33,260 nt of DNA from Verrucomicrobiaceae bacterium (lineage in GTDB: Bacteria > Verrucomicrobiota > Verrucomicrobiia > Verrucomicrobiales > Verrucomicrobiaceae), in the NCBI GenBank assembly GCA_016795375.1, contig JAEUHJ010000211.1, positions 1 to 33,260 on the forward strand, given 5' to 3'. Positions 1-8,008 of this stretch are shown in pieces. The notes under the pieces are model-generated. The model saw only the letters and a list, made by a program, of their open reading frames with translations. It ran no database searches and was not told the origin of the DNA. Each line of letters begins with the position of its first letter. Within the stretch, counting starts at the first letter, position 1. Made by a program: the position numbers and the translations under genes.

Positions 1-213
1 GAGCGGCTGTGGCGCAGCATCAAGCACGAGGACATCTACCTGCACGAATATGCGAGTGTGGCGGAGCTGGAGCGTGGCGTGGACCGGTGGATGAGGCACT
101 ACAACGAGTGGCGACCGCATCAGGCCCTTGGCAACGAGACACCAGCGATGAAGTATCGTCCCAAGAAACCACGCAAAATCATGGAGAAGGAGGCGCTGGA
201 AATGGCCGCCTGA
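1..213 (+). CDS. IS3-type transposase (integrase core), C-terminal part
   Basis: This frame is open from the first base and stops at TGA 211-213, so only the last 70 residues are inside the window. The start of the fragment, ERLWRSIKHEDIYL, followed by RHYNEWRPHQALGNETP, is the conserved end of the DDE integrase core of IS3-family transposases (the ERxWRSLK and YNxxRPHQALGxxTP blocks). By family comparison the first visible Glu is probably the catalytic E of the DDE triad. The enzyme would cut and join DNA at the element's ends. The upstream orfA and left terminus lie outside the window. No clear terminal repeat of the element was found after the stop. The perfect inverted repeat at 235-307 may mark its downstream boundary. 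Family is confident; the exact element is not identified. Confidence 0.85.
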   Translation, partial: ERLWRSIKHEDIYLHEYASVAELERGVDRWMRHYNEWRPHQALGNETPAMKYRPKKPRKIMEKEALEMAA

Positions 214-234
214 CCACCTGCCCCTCGGCGGCGA

Positions 235-307
235 CCGCATTTTGAGCTGTTGTGAACAACTCGGCTCACTCCGCTCGCCTCCTTGTTCACAACAGCTCAA
301 AATGCGG
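235..307. repeat. Perfect 25-bp inverted repeat with 23-nt spacer
   Basis: Bases 235-259 are the exact reverse complement of 283-307. The left arm begins CCGCATTTTGAGCTG. The spacer 260-282 is CT-rich. The repeat starts 21 bp after the transposase stop. Transcribed, it would form a very long hairpin on either strand. No T-run follows the stem, so it is not a textbook intrinsic terminator. It could be a palindromic mobile unit, a fold-back terminator of the insertion element, or a cruciform target site. Confidence 0.85.
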
Positions 308-711
308 TGCAAAGCCCTTGCGCAGCCGTCCCCAGAGAACGAAACCAATCCCATCCCCGGCATGACTGCCATCGCTTAATTTCCAGCAACCCTGGCCCGA
401 CGCCGGGGTCCACCTCATATATCTGTCAGTTCACATCAGCAGTAAGAACTGATCACGTTCGGGAGACACAGGTGTTCGAAGCGCATCATCAGATGCCATG
501 AAACGCAAGAGACTCATCGCAGAGCATGTGAACTCAAGGCGGCTAGATTGTGAAACAGCGAGTAACTTCTTTCATTTGCCAAAGCGGCGCGAGGGGGCAA
601 TGCGAGGAACCTGCCGCGAAGCGTAGGTCGTCTATTCAATGGTGTGGCGACGATGCCAACCCGTCGCAGAGCATGGTCGCCGCTTCCGCGAGTGGAACAA
701 TAGTGGCCCGT
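308..711. other. Gene-poor stretch beside the insertion element
   Basis: About 400 bp in which I recognise no protein or RNA gene. Short open frames exist (for example plus strand 283-501 and 550-819), but their translations match no family I know and have no supporting context. Base composition is less GC-rich than the neighbouring genes in places. It may hold decayed element or target DNA. Confidence 0.5.
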
Positions 712-731
712 CCGCCTGAGTCATCAGGCGG
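712..731 (-). terminator. Hairpin downstream of the acetyltransferase gene
   Basis: CCGCCTGA (712-719) and TCAGGCGG (724-731) form a perfect 8-bp stem with a 4-nt loop. It lies 36 bp past the stop of the minus-strand acetyltransferase gene and could end the glpK-Uma2-GNAT transcript. No U-tract follows, so terminator function is only plausible. Confidence 0.4.
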
Positions 732-766
732 GATGGTGAACCCTTCGCAAAAATCCTTGATTCATG

Positions 767-1858
767 TCAGTGATGTTGAGGAATGTGAACCGCCTTCTCC
801 ATCACATAGTCATCCATGACGAAGCCGCTGCCGATGTCACTGCAGACGTCCTCGGTGAAGTGGAAGCCGTGGCGGAGGTAGGCGCGGATGGCGGCGGCGT
901 TGCGTTTGTTGACGCGGAGGCGCAGCTTTTTGCAGCGCAGGTCACGGGCGCGTTCCTCGGCCCAGCGCAGCGTGAGACCGCCGAGACCGAGGCCGTGCAC
1001 CTCGGGCAGGAGGTAGAGCTTGTTGATGAAGAGCACGGGCTCCATGGCGAGCTTTTCAAACGAGATGTAGCCGACGGGGCCGCAACCTTCGGCCTCGACG
1101 AGCGCATACCACACGTCCCGCGCCTGCATCTCGTGCGCCATGTTGGAGGGCTGATACCAGATGGAGAGCATGTAGCGGATCTGCGCGTCGCTGATGATGC
1201 CTGGGTAGTAGGAGAGCCAGATCGCCTGCGCGAGCTTCTGCACCACTGGCAGTTCATTGGCGGCGATGCGGCGGATGCGAGCCGCGGGCGGCTGTTTCAC
1301 GCCTTGAATCGTTTTCAAGGTCTGCTGCCACACTTCCAGATCGTTCGCAGGCGAGAGCTTCAGGAGCTGCGAGCCGATCTGATCCTGCGTGGGCTTCACG
1401 ATCTGCTCCTCGCGGACTTGTTTCTCGTCGGCGGGGAACTCGGCCTCTGGCAGGACGGTTTTCGCCAGATACCAGCAGGCCCAGGCACGCCAGGTGCGCA
1501 GCTCCTTGTTCGGCTCAACCATGCGCGTTGCGAGATGCTGCCAGTGGCGGCGCGGATTGCCGATGAACTGGCCCTCCACGCGGTTCTGCATGATCCACAC
1601 GAGCGCCTGATACGGCAGCGGCCATTTGGCGAGGATCGGTTCACCCGCTTTCAGCGGCAGCGAAAGCGCGCGGTTGATGAGAAGGATGCTTTTGGCCGGA
1701 AAACCCTCGCTCCAAAGGCTCTGCGCATAATGCAGCGCCGTTTCATAAAACAGCGGTCCGCGCTCGTGGTTCAGCGCCTTGACATCCGTGTGATCGTAGT
1801 GACGGTTCTCCTCCGGAAGCAGCGGGCAGGGCGGATTGATCCACGCGGTGTGTCGCAT
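767..1858 (-). CDS. GNAT-family N-acetyltransferase with long N-terminal domain
   Basis: A 363-residue protein whose C-terminal half (about 205-355) is a GNAT acetyl-CoA-dependent acetyltransferase. The acetyl-CoA pyrophosphate loop is visible as LPEVHGLGLGGLTLRWAEER, followed by LRLRVNKRNAAAIRAYLRHGF, the usual beta5-alpha4 'N...A..Y...GF' block. The first 200 residues, rich in Trp and Leu, match no domain I recognise and may be a family-specific partner domain. The start ATG at 1858 lies 2 bp after the stop of the Uma2-like gene (TGATCATG), so translation is probably coupled. The substrate (small molecule, protein N-terminus or antibiotic) cannot be told from sequence. GNAT fold is confident; function is open. 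Confidence 0.75.
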   Translation of the reverse strand: MRHTAWINPPCPLLPEENRHYDHTDVKALNHERGPLFYETALHYAQSLWSEGFPAKSILLINRALSLPLKAGEPILAKWPLPYQALVWIMQNRVEGQFIGNPRRHWQHLATRMVEPNKELRTWRAWACWYLAKTVLPEAEFPADEKQVREEQIVKPTQDQIGSQLLKLSPANDLEVWQQTLKTIQGVKQPPAARIRRIAANELPVVQKLAQAIWLSYYPGIISDAQIRYMLSIWYQPSNMAHEMQARDVWYALVEAEGCGPVGYISFEKLAMEPVLFINKLYLLPEVHGLGLGGLTLRWAEERARDLRCKKLRLRVNKRNAAAIRAYLRHGFHFTEDVCSDIGSGFVMDDYVMEKAVHIPQHH

Positions 1859-1860
1859 GA

Positions 1861-2403
1861 TCAGTCGGCGCTCACGGTGCGGGGCACCTTCGGGCAGAGC
1901 AGCGAGGCAGCGGCAGTCTCCGGATCGTCTTTGAGGAAAAAGGAGAGCCTTCCGCGGCGATCACAGACCCACACCTCCTTTGCACCGGCCTCAAAGTAAA
2001 GGCGGCGCTTCTCCTCGATCTCACCACGCTTGTTGCCGGGCGAAACGACCTCAACGCAGATTTCCGGCGCGCCTTTGAGCGCCACACGTCCACCGACCTG
2101 CACCAGACGCTTCTTCGAGAGCCACACCACGTCGGCGACCTTGATGCCATCGCTCGTGGAGATAGGACATTCGACGGTGACTTTGCCTGTTGGAGCATGC
2201 TGGCCCAGCAATTCAACGAGATCAGCTTGTTTGCCACCATGGGAGAATTCGGCATAGCACATCATAATCGGATTTCCGTAACGGTCGGTTTCCACCTTGC
2301 CGGGCCAGTTGCGGATCATCGGATCGCGTCCGATCTCCTCCCAGCGGTCGATGTTGAAGACCGTCTGGTTTTTGATCTTGGGGATGGAAAGCAGGGCGCT
2401 CAT
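1861..2403 (-). CDS. Uma2-family (DUF820) putative restriction-like endonuclease
   Basis: A 180-residue protein with the Uma2 signature: an early TDRYGNPIM block, then IKVADVVWLSKK, and the core APEICVEVVSPGNKRGEIEE followed by KRRLYFEAGAKEVWVCD. This family has a PD-(D/E)xK nuclease-type fold; the acidic residues of VADV and the E of CVEVVSP are the probable metal-binding positions. Uma2 proteins are common as paralogues in cyanobacteria, planctomycetes and verrucomicrobia, and their roles are mostly unknown. The gene starts 24 bp after glpK and is coupled to the GNAT gene downstream. Family assignment is strong; nuclease activity is an inference from the fold. Confidence 0.85.
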   Translation of the reverse strand: MSALLSIPKIKNQTVFNIDRWEEIGRDPMIRNWPGKVETDRYGNPIMMCYAEFSHGGKQADLVELLGQHAPTGKVTVECPISTSDGIKVADVVWLSKKRLVQVGGRVALKGAPEICVEVVSPGNKRGEIEEKRRLYFEAGAKEVWVCDRRGRLSFFLKDDPETAAASLLCPKVPRTVSAD

Positions 2404-2427
2404 GGCTTCACGACGGAGTGTGGCACA

Positions 2428-3921
2428 TCAGGCGTCCTGCTTCAACTCCCACGCCTTCGCACGCGACAGCGCACGATTCCAGCCATGCGTGATCTTCGCG
2501 CGGGCGGCGGATTTCATCGCAGGTTTGAAGGTGCGATCCATCTGCCAGTGCTGGGCGATGTCGGCCTGGTTCTTCCAGAAGCCGACAGCGAGCCCGGCGA
2601 GGCACGCGGCACCGAGCGCGGTGGTTTCGTTCACTTTCGGACGCACCACGGGCACACCGAGCAGATCACACTGCAACTGCATGAGGAGATTGTTCAAACT
2701 GGCACCACCATCGACGCGAAGTTCCTTCAATTTGATGCCGGAATCGGCCTGCATGGCCTTCAAGATGTCCATGACCTGCAAGGCGATGCCTTCCAGCGCC
2801 GCGCGCGCGATGTGGGCCGCCGTGGTACCGCGGGTCATGCCGACGAGCGTGCCGCGCGCATACGCATCCCAATGTGGAGCACCGAGGCCGGCGAAAGCGG
2901 GCACAAGATACACATCACCGGTGTCAGGAACGCTCGCGGCGAGTGCCTCGACCTCGGGCGCGGTCTTGATGATGCCCAAACCGTCGCGCAGCCATTGAAT
3001 CGCGGCTCCGGCGATGAACACGCTGCCTTCCAGCGCATACTCGGTGCGTCCGCCGATGCGCCAGGCCACGGTGGTGAGCAGCTTGTTCTTCGAGGCGATC
3101 GGTTTGGTGCCGGTATTCATCAGCATGAAGCAGCCGGTGCCATAGGTGTTTTTCACCATGCCCGGTTTCGTGCAGACCTGGCCGAACAGCGCGGCCTGCT
3201 GGTCGCCCGCGATGCCCGCAACCGGTGTGGAACCGCCAAGCAACGAGGTTTCGCCAAACATGCCGCTCGAATCCTTCACCTCCGGCAGCATGGAGCGCGG
3301 CACGCCGAATATTTTCAGCAGCTCGTCGTCCCAATCACCTTTGCGGATGTCGTAGAGCATCGTGCGCGAAGCGTTGCTGACATCCGTGGCATGCACCTTG
3401 CCGCCTGTGAGATTCCACAGCAGCCAGGTGTCGATGGTGCCGAAGGCGAGCCCGCCCTTCGCGGCGCGGGCCTTCAATCCCTTCACATTCTGCAACATCC
3501 ACTGCACCTTCGTGGCGGAGAAGTAGGCATCGACGACGAGGCCAGTCTTCTTTTGAATCACTCGGTCGACTTTCCGCGCGCGGAGTTTGTCGCAGATCGC
3601 AGCCGTGCGGCGGTCCTGCCAGACGATGGCATTGCAGACGGGCTTCCCAGACGCACGATCCCACACGACGGTCGTCTCGCGCTGGTTCGTGATGCCGATG
3701 GCAGCGATGTCCCCGGCTTGTGCCCGTGCTTTGTGCAGCACTTCCGCCGCCACCCCGGCCTGCGTGGCCCAGATTTCCTGCGCGTCGTGCTCCACCCAGC
3801 CGGGCTTGGGGAAAATCTGCCGGAATTCCTTCTGCGCCACGGCCACGATGCCGCCGTCGTGATTGAAAAGAATGGCGCGTGAGCTGGTGGTGCCCTGATC
3901 GAGTGCGAGGATGTATTTCAT
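2428..3921 (-). CDS. glpK: Glycerol kinase
   Basis: A 497-residue cytoplasmic FGGY-family kinase that phosphorylates glycerol to sn-glycerol 3-phosphate with ATP. Glycerol kinase hallmarks are present in order: N-terminal [10 protein letters not shown] phosphate loop; [94 protein letters not shown]; and [18 protein letters not shown]. The length is close to the 500 residues usual for GlpK. No glpF or glpD is next to it. It appears to lead a minus-strand operon with the Uma2 and GNAT genes. A weak promoter-like TTGACT lies at 3956-3961 without a convincing -10, and the start has no Shine-Dalgarno. Confidence 0.97.
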   Translation of the reverse strand: MKYILALDQGTTSSRAILFNHDGGIVAVAQKEFRQIFPKPGWVEHDAQEIWATQAGVAAEVLHKARAQAGDIAAIGITNQRETTVVWDRASGKPVCNAIVWQDRRTAAICDKLRARKVDRVIQKKTGLVVDAYFSATKVQWMLQNVKGLKARAAKGGLAFGTIDTWLLWNLTGGKVHATDVSNASRTMLYDIRKGDWDDELLKIFGVPRSMLPEVKDSSGMFGETSLLGGSTPVAGIAGDQQAALFGQVCTKPGMVKNTYGTGCFMLMNTGTKPIASKNKLLTTVAWRIGGRTEYALEGSVFIAGAAIQWLRDGLGIIKTAPEVEALAASVPDTGDVYLVPAFAGLGAPHWDAYARGTLVGMTRGTTAAHIARAALEGIALQVMDILKAMQADSGIKLKELRVDGGASLNNLLMQLQCDLLGVPVVRPKVNETTALGAACLAGLAVGFWKNQADIAQHWQMDRTFKPAMKSAARAKITHGWNRALSRAKAWELKQDA

Positions 3922-4046
3922 GATTAACCATGATGTTCACAAGAGCACGCAGCGGAGTCAATGCCTTACAAACAGCAGGCGAACATGTAGATGGCCTTCG
4001 GGGGCAAAAATGAATACTATCGGTCCGAAACCGACCAAGCAAAGCC

Positions 4047-4685
4047 ATGCAAACCACAGCTGAAACCGTCGCGCCTGCCGCTTCGCAGGCCCGCTCCAAG
4101 AAAAATCCTGTTCTCATCACCCTCGCCGTCATCCTGGGCTGCGCGGGCATCGCCGCCGCCGCTGGCGGCCTCTGGGTCAAGCACACGTTCTATCCCTCGG
4201 CGATCACCCCCGTGAGCCTCACCGCCTCCGAGCAGGCGGCCTTTGACGGCAAGCTGCAGGCGCTCAACAATCCCGCCGCCGCCGAGGAGACCAGCCGCAC
4301 GCTCGTCATCAATGAACGCGAAGTGAACGCCTACCTGGCGCGGAACGAGCTTGGCGAAAATGTGCAGGTGAAGTTTGGCGAGGGCAATGTCTCCGCCGCG
4401 ATCATCCTGACCGCGCCGGAGGACTTCCCTGTCTTCCCCAATCAAAAAATCCGCCTGCGCTTCACCTTCGGCACCAGTTTGTCAGCGGAGCACAAGCTGT
4501 CGCTGAAGCTCGATGACCTGAGCCTCGGCGGCATCTCGCTGCCGAACAGTTGGATCGGCGACATCAAGGGCGTCGATCTCGTCGCGCAAAACGTCGAGAC
4601 CGATCCCGCGCTGCAAAAATTCCTCGCCGGCATCCAGTCGATGGAGATCCACAACGGCACGCTGCGCCTCGTGCTGAACAAGTAA
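4047..4685 (+). CDS. Membrane-anchored protein of unknown function
   Basis: A 212-residue protein with a short cytoplasmic N-terminus (about 1-20), one hydrophobic segment at about 21-46 (PVLITLAVILGCAGIAAAAG) and a soluble domain of about 165 residues that would sit outside the inner membrane. The soluble part has alternating charged and hydrophobic strands (LVINEREVNAYLARN, then VKFGEGNVSAAIIL) and ends LRLVLNK. That pattern loosely recalls lipid-binding DUF2993/LmeA-like or AsmA-like beta-rich domains, but I cannot assign a family. It stands alone between the divergent glpK and the convergent histidine kinase gene, and shares a strong hairpin with the latter as a likely terminator. No Shine-Dalgarno precedes the ATG. 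Confidence 0.7.
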   Translation: MQTTAETVAPAASQARSKKNPVLITLAVILGCAGIAAAAGGLWVKHTFYPSAITPVSLTASEQAAFDGKLQALNNPAAAEETSRTLVINEREVNAYLARNELGENVQVKFGEGNVSAAIILTAPEDFPVFPNQKIRLRFTFGTSLSAEHKLSLKLDDLSLGGISLPNSWIGDIKGVDLVAQNVETDPALQKFLAGIQSMEIHNGTLRLVLNK

Positions 4686-4697
4686 GCCGCGAAACGC

Positions 4698-4729
4698 TCA
4701 CGCTGCCGCCGTCTTGAGCGGCAGCGTGA
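4698..4729. terminator. 12-bp perfect hairpin between convergent genes
   Basis: Bases 4698-4709 pair perfectly with 4718-4729 around an 8-nt loop (CGTCTTGA). The stem lies 12 bp after the stop of the plus-strand membrane-protein gene and overlaps the stop and last codons of the minus-strand kinase gene. It is a good candidate for a shared, bidirectional terminator, although neither side has a long T-run. Confidence 0.55.
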
Positions 4730-5804
4730 AACAAAACACCCCGCCGCATCCGGCCACCTCCCTCGGCCAGATGCGGCCGCCGTGGTCCTCGACGATGTTT
4801 TTGCAGATGGAGAGGCCGAGCCCGGTGCCCGAGGGCTTTCCATCAGTGAAGAAGGGCGTGAAGAGCTTCTGCACGATGCCCGGTTTGAAACCGGGACCGG
4901 TGTCCTCCACCTCCGCATGGATTTCAGCCGGCGTTTGCTGAAAGCGCACCATGATGCGGCCGCCGTCCGGCATGAAATCGGCGGCGTTGTTGAAGAGATT
5001 GAAGAAGACGTGGTCGAGGCGGCGGGTGTTGAGCGGCAGGACGACGTCCGGCACCGAGGTCTGCACCTCGACGGTGACTTTTTTGTTCTCCAGCTCGTCG
5101 CGGGTCTGGTCGATGACCTCGGCGAAGTAGGCGGCGAAATTCACCGGCTCCAGCGCATGCTGGGTGGAACCTTCACTGACGCGCAAGAGCTCGTTGAGCA
5201 TGTGCGTGAGCCGCTGCACCTGCTGGTGGATGCGTTTTTTCGCCTGCGCCCGCAATTCCGGGCTGGCGCGCCCGGAGGCGGCGGCGTCGGCGGCCAGGGC
5301 GATGACGCTGAGCGGGTTTTTCAGATCATGCACGATGGAACGCGCGAAGCGGCCCATGAGCGAAAGGCGCTCCGCCTCGATCATCTCCTGCACGAAGTGG
5401 CTGTTCGTCTCGCGCATGCGGTGGCTGAAGGCATGCAGCAGCGCGAAGACGAGCGGCGGCGACCGCTCCATGAGATCCACGACCTGCCCGCGCGAGACAA
5501 ACATCAGACGCGAGTCCCGCATGGCCGTCGCCGAGGCGGAGCGCGGCGCGTTGTTGATGATGGCCATCTCGCCGAAAAAGTCGCCCGTCGCGAATTCGCG
5601 CAGCGCATGCTTGTTCGACTGGCTGACGAAGGCGGAGATGCGCACGAGACCGTCGAGGATGGCGTAAAGGCCGTCGCCCGGATCGCCTTCCTCAAAGATG
5701 ACCTCCCCGGCCTTGTACTCACGAATCCCTGGCCCGACCTGCTGCTGCCTCAGCTCGGACTCCAGGATGCTGACAAAAGTGGCTCTGGGCTCGGCGGCGC
5801 TCAT
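4698..5804 (-). CDS. Cyclic-nucleotide-binding sensor histidine kinase
   Basis: A 368-residue protein with no membrane segment. Residues about 25-130 are a cNMP-binding (CAP_ED) beta-roll with a phosphate-binding cassette: GDFFGEMAI at about 74-82 and Arg88 in PRSASATA. Then comes a HisKA dimerisation helix with the phospho-accepting His159 in SIVHDLKNPLSVI, and an HATPase_c domain with N-box (HVFFNLFNNAADFMPDGG), G1 (VEDTGPGF), F-box (LFTPFF) and G2 (SGTGLGLSICKNIV). It would autophosphorylate in the cytoplasm in response to a bound nucleotide or to another ligand of the roll. It follows the Wza-like export gene by 24 bp on the same strand, so it probably senses a signal for polysaccharide secretion. 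No partner receiver is adjacent on this strand; the receiver at 11841-12236 is the nearest candidate. Confidence 0.92.
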   Translation of the reverse strand: MSAAEPRATFVSILESELRQQQVGPGIREYKAGEVIFEEGDPGDGLYAILDGLVRISAFVSQSNKHALREFATGDFFGEMAIINNAPRSASATAMRDSRLMFVSRGQVVDLMERSPPLVFALLHAFSHRMRETNSHFVQEMIEAERLSLMGRFARSIVHDLKNPLSVIALAADAAASGRASPELRAQAKKRIHQQVQRLTHMLNELLRVSEGSTQHALEPVNFAAYFAEVIDQTRDELENKKVTVEVQTSVPDVVLPLNTRRLDHVFFNLFNNAADFMPDGGRIMVRFQQTPAEIHAEVEDTGPGFKPGIVQKLFTPFFTDGKPSGTGLGLSICKNIVEDHGGRIWPREVAGCGGVFCFTLPLKTAAA

Positions 5805-5828
5805 TAGTTGCGTTACCCTTGTTGCAGT

Positions 5829-6461
5829 TCAGAACATGCGCTCCGTGACGGTGATGACATCTCCCGGAATGATGATGACCGGCGGATGGCCGGGCTGGGA
5901 GGCCAGCTTTTTCAAATCCACCGCATAAACCTGGCCGCCACGTTTCAACAGCACCCGCGACTGCCGCGCCAGCCGGGTATAGCCTCCGGCAAGGGCGACG
6001 GCCTCCTCGATCGTGAGACGCGGCGGCACGCCGCGCGGGAAGTTGTAGCGCCCGGGCTGCGTGACCTGGCCGAGCACCGAATATGCCAGCGTGGCATATT
6101 CGATGACGAGCACCTGGGCGCGTGCCTTGACGAGGATCTTGTTGCTCACGGCATGAGAGCTGAGTTTTGCCGCCAGTTGGGAAGGGCTGAGACCCGCGGC
6201 ATGCAGTTCCGCGTTTCCATCCGGGGAGAGCGTGGGCACATTGATCATGCCATTCCAGTCCACACGCACCTGCTGGGCCAGATCAGCCTCACCGGCGAAG
6301 GAGATGCCGAGCAAATCCCCCGGCTGGATGGCGTAATGCCCTGAAAAATGCGGCGGCGGTGGCGGAAAAGGAAGCCGCGATGTGGCGCGATAGGACGCGC
6401 ACGAGGAAAGGAGCAGACAGAAACCGAAGGCCAGCAAGCAGGACGTGGACAGGCGTTTCAT
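5829..6461 (-). CDS. Polysaccharide export lipoprotein (Wza-like, Poly_export/SLBB)
   Basis: A 210-residue exported lipoprotein. The signal peptide ends in a lipobox, LLSSCASY, with Cys21 as the lipidated residue. Residues about 40-120 form the Poly_export domain (HYAIQPGDLLGISFAGE, DWNGMINVPTLSPDGNAEL, LAAKLSSHAV). An SLBB-like ligand-binding fold follows (VLGQVTQPGRYNFP, then LTIEEAVALAGGYTRLA), and the protein ends IIIPGDVITVTERMF. Members form the periplasmic and outer-membrane channel through which capsule or exopolysaccharide leaves the cell. It is shorter than E. coli Wza (about 380 residues) and has one clear SLBB repeat and no obvious C-terminal amphipathic pore helix, so the barrel encoded divergently at 6552 may supply the outer-membrane pore. 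It is the first gene of the minus arm, with a candidate promoter at 6468-6496. Confidence 0.92.
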   Translation of the reverse strand: MKRLSTSCLLAFGFCLLLSSCASYRATSRLPFPPPPPHFSGHYAIQPGDLLGISFAGEADLAQQVRVDWNGMINVPTLSPDGNAELHAAGLSPSQLAAKLSSHAVSNKILVKARAQVLVIEYATLAYSVLGQVTQPGRYNFPRGVPPRLTIEEAVALAGGYTRLARQSRVLLKRGGQVYAVDLKKLASQPGHPPVIIIPGDVITVTERMF

Positions 6462-6467
6462 GGCACC

Positions 6468-6496
6468 GTCGTATCGGATTCACTCCGTAGTGTCAA
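6468..6496 (-). promoter_or_regulatory. Candidate promoter of the export/kinase arm
   Basis: On the minus strand TTGACA (6496-6491) is followed after 17 bp by TACGAC (6473-6468). The -35 is perfect and the -10 is weak. The predicted transcription start falls at or next to the ATG at 6461, which suggests a leaderless or near-leaderless mRNA. Confidence 0.45.
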
Positions 6497-6517
6497 TAGA
6501 AAGGATTGTGAAAAGTC

Positions 6518-6546
6518 TTGACGCTGTTCTCAGCCATCCTGTTAAT
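6518..6546 (+). promoter_or_regulatory. Candidate promoter of the polysaccharide plus arm
   Basis: TTGACG (6518-6523), a 17-bp spacer and GTTAAT (6541-6546) form a sigma70-like promoter facing the barrel gene. The predicted start would be about 6552-6553, at the GTG start codon itself. It lies back to back with the promoter of the export gene in a 90-bp divergent region. Confidence 0.45.
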
Positions 6547-6551
6547 GAATC

Positions 6552-7997
6552 GTGGAAATTCGCGCGGCATTTCTGTTTTCCATCGCCCTGGCCGTCCTGC
6601 TCCCCGGCGGCGTCGCCGCGCAATTGACTGAATTGCCAAAAAACACGCCTCTGCCGTCGATGCTGTTGCCGAAAATCGACAACGCTCCGGTTTCGCTCCT
6701 GCCTGCCAATCCCTCCCCCCCGGCATTCTCTGATTTTTTGCCGCTGCCACCAGCCGGCGAGGCCGTGGCAGTCACGCGATCTAGTTCGACACGCAAGTCG
6801 GCGAATCCTGACGCGGATCTCACGGTACATCTGCGTCGCTGGCAGACAGTGGCATCCTCCGCCGGGTCGCAGCCTTATACCTGGGGAGTCCTGGGGGACG
6901 CCGCCGCCCACGTCGCCCTCGGCGTGCAGTCCGCGCTCTTTTTCACGGACAACATCTACTTCCAGACGCCCAACCGCGCGCGTGAGGAGACGATGTTTGA
7001 AATCTCCCCGGTCATCAAACTCGATTTCGGCGACCCACAGGCATGGCTCAACAGCATGCCCACGAAACAATCCGAATACTATGCCAGCCTGCTCTATGTG
7101 CCGACCTTCTATTATCACCTTGGCGAGGAGGTGGACGACTACGCGCAGCATTTTCTCGGCGAAGCCGGACGCATGAACGAAATCTCCCGCGTCGTGCTGC
7201 GGCTGGAATATGACGAGCGCCTGCTCATCTCCTCTGAAAACACCTCCCCGGAGGAAAACTACACGCTGCTGGACGCCTCCGCGCTGGTGGAGCGCCGTTT
7301 CGCCACACGCTTCACGCTGCGGGGAAAATTCGGCTACAAGCAGGTGGAGGTGCTGCCCGCCACCGCGAACCGCAGCACCCTCACCGGCGAAATCGGCGCG
7401 GTTCTGGAAATCTCGCCAAAAACAAAGGCCGGCATCGGAGCCGAGATCGGCCACGTCATGTTCGAGCAGGACGCGCTCGGCACGCAGGACTACCAACAGG
7501 CATTTTTCACCATCGACTGGCGCCCGACGCCAAAGATCGGACTCACCACACGCACCGGCCTGGAGTGGCGTCAGTTCAACCGCCTGCCGCCGAGGCCGGT
7601 GAAGACCAGCATCGTCACGCAAACCGGTTTTTTCTGGCAGCCATCGGACAAAACCCGTTTCAACCTGTCCCTGCGCGTGGCGAACCAGCCCTCCGTGCTC
7701 GCGCAGGGATCTCTGTTCCGCGAAATCCGCTTCGGGCCGGACTTCACGCATGATTTCACCCCGCATTTTTATTCCGCCGGCGAGTTCCTCATGGCGCGCA
7801 GACGTTACGACACCGGCCGGCTCGACTGGGAGCCGATGGGACGCCTGGCCCTCGGCTGGCGGGAGGATCCCGACAAGGCCCACAACCGCCTCAACGTCGA
7901 GTTCTTCTTCCAGTGGCACCGGCGCGAGCGCAGCGACCTCGCCAACGCCGACGTGCAGCGTTCGCAGGTGGGCGTGCAGGTCACCAAATTCTTCTGA
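6552..7997 (+). CDS. Outer-membrane beta-barrel protein of the exopolysaccharide locus
   Basis: A 481-residue exported protein starting with GTG. The signal peptide is about residues 1-23 (MEIRAAFLFSIALAVLLPGG, cleaved near VAA-QL). A Pro- and Ser-rich linker runs to about 90. From about 100 the sequence alternates polar and aromatic residues in strand-like stretches (HVALGVQSALFFTDNIYF, YYASLLYVPTFYYHLGEE, FTLRGKFGYKQVEV, IGLTTRTGLEWRQFNR, RLNVEFFFQWHRRERS) and ends in a C-terminal Phe (VTKFF), typical of outer-membrane barrels assembled by BAM. It resembles the barrel proteins (outer_membrane_beta-barrel/EpsL-like) found beside exopolysaccharide genes. A role as export pore or secretin partner is inferred from its place at the head of the flippase operon. 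The substrate is unknown. Confidence 0.8.
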   Translation: MEIRAAFLFSIALAVLLPGGVAAQLTELPKNTPLPSMLLPKIDNAPVSLLPANPSPPAFSDFLPLPPAGEAVAVTRSSSTRKSANPDADLTVHLRRWQTVASSAGSQPYTWGVLGDAAAHVALGVQSALFFTDNIYFQTPNRAREETMFEISPVIKLDFGDPQAWLNSMPTKQSEYYASLLYVPTFYYHLGEEVDDYAQHFLGEAGRMNEISRVVLRLEYDERLLISSENTSPEENYTLLDASALVERRFATRFTLRGKFGYKQVEVLPATANRSTLTGEIGAVLEISPKTKAGIGAEIGHVMFEQDALGTQDYQQAFFTIDWRPTPKIGLTTRTGLEWRQFNRLPPRPVKTSIVTQTGFFWQPSDKTRFNLSLRVANQPSVLAQGSLFREIRFGPDFTHDFTPHFYSAGEFLMARRRYDTGRLDWEPMGRLALGWREDPDKAHNRLNVEFFFQWHRRERSDLANADVQRSQVGVQVTKFF

Positions 7998-8008
7998 AAC
8001 ACGCCGCC

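Noticed and set aside
235..307. Inverted repeat considered as an integron attC site
   Set aside because: The stem is perfect and lacks the core GTTRRRY/RYYYAAC boxes and extrahelical bases of attC.
2197..3882. 561-codon plus-strand open frame opposite glpK
   Set aside because: It is the antisense shadow of a clear glycerol kinase; the translation is rich in His, Arg and Ala without any domain, as expected in GC-rich DNA.
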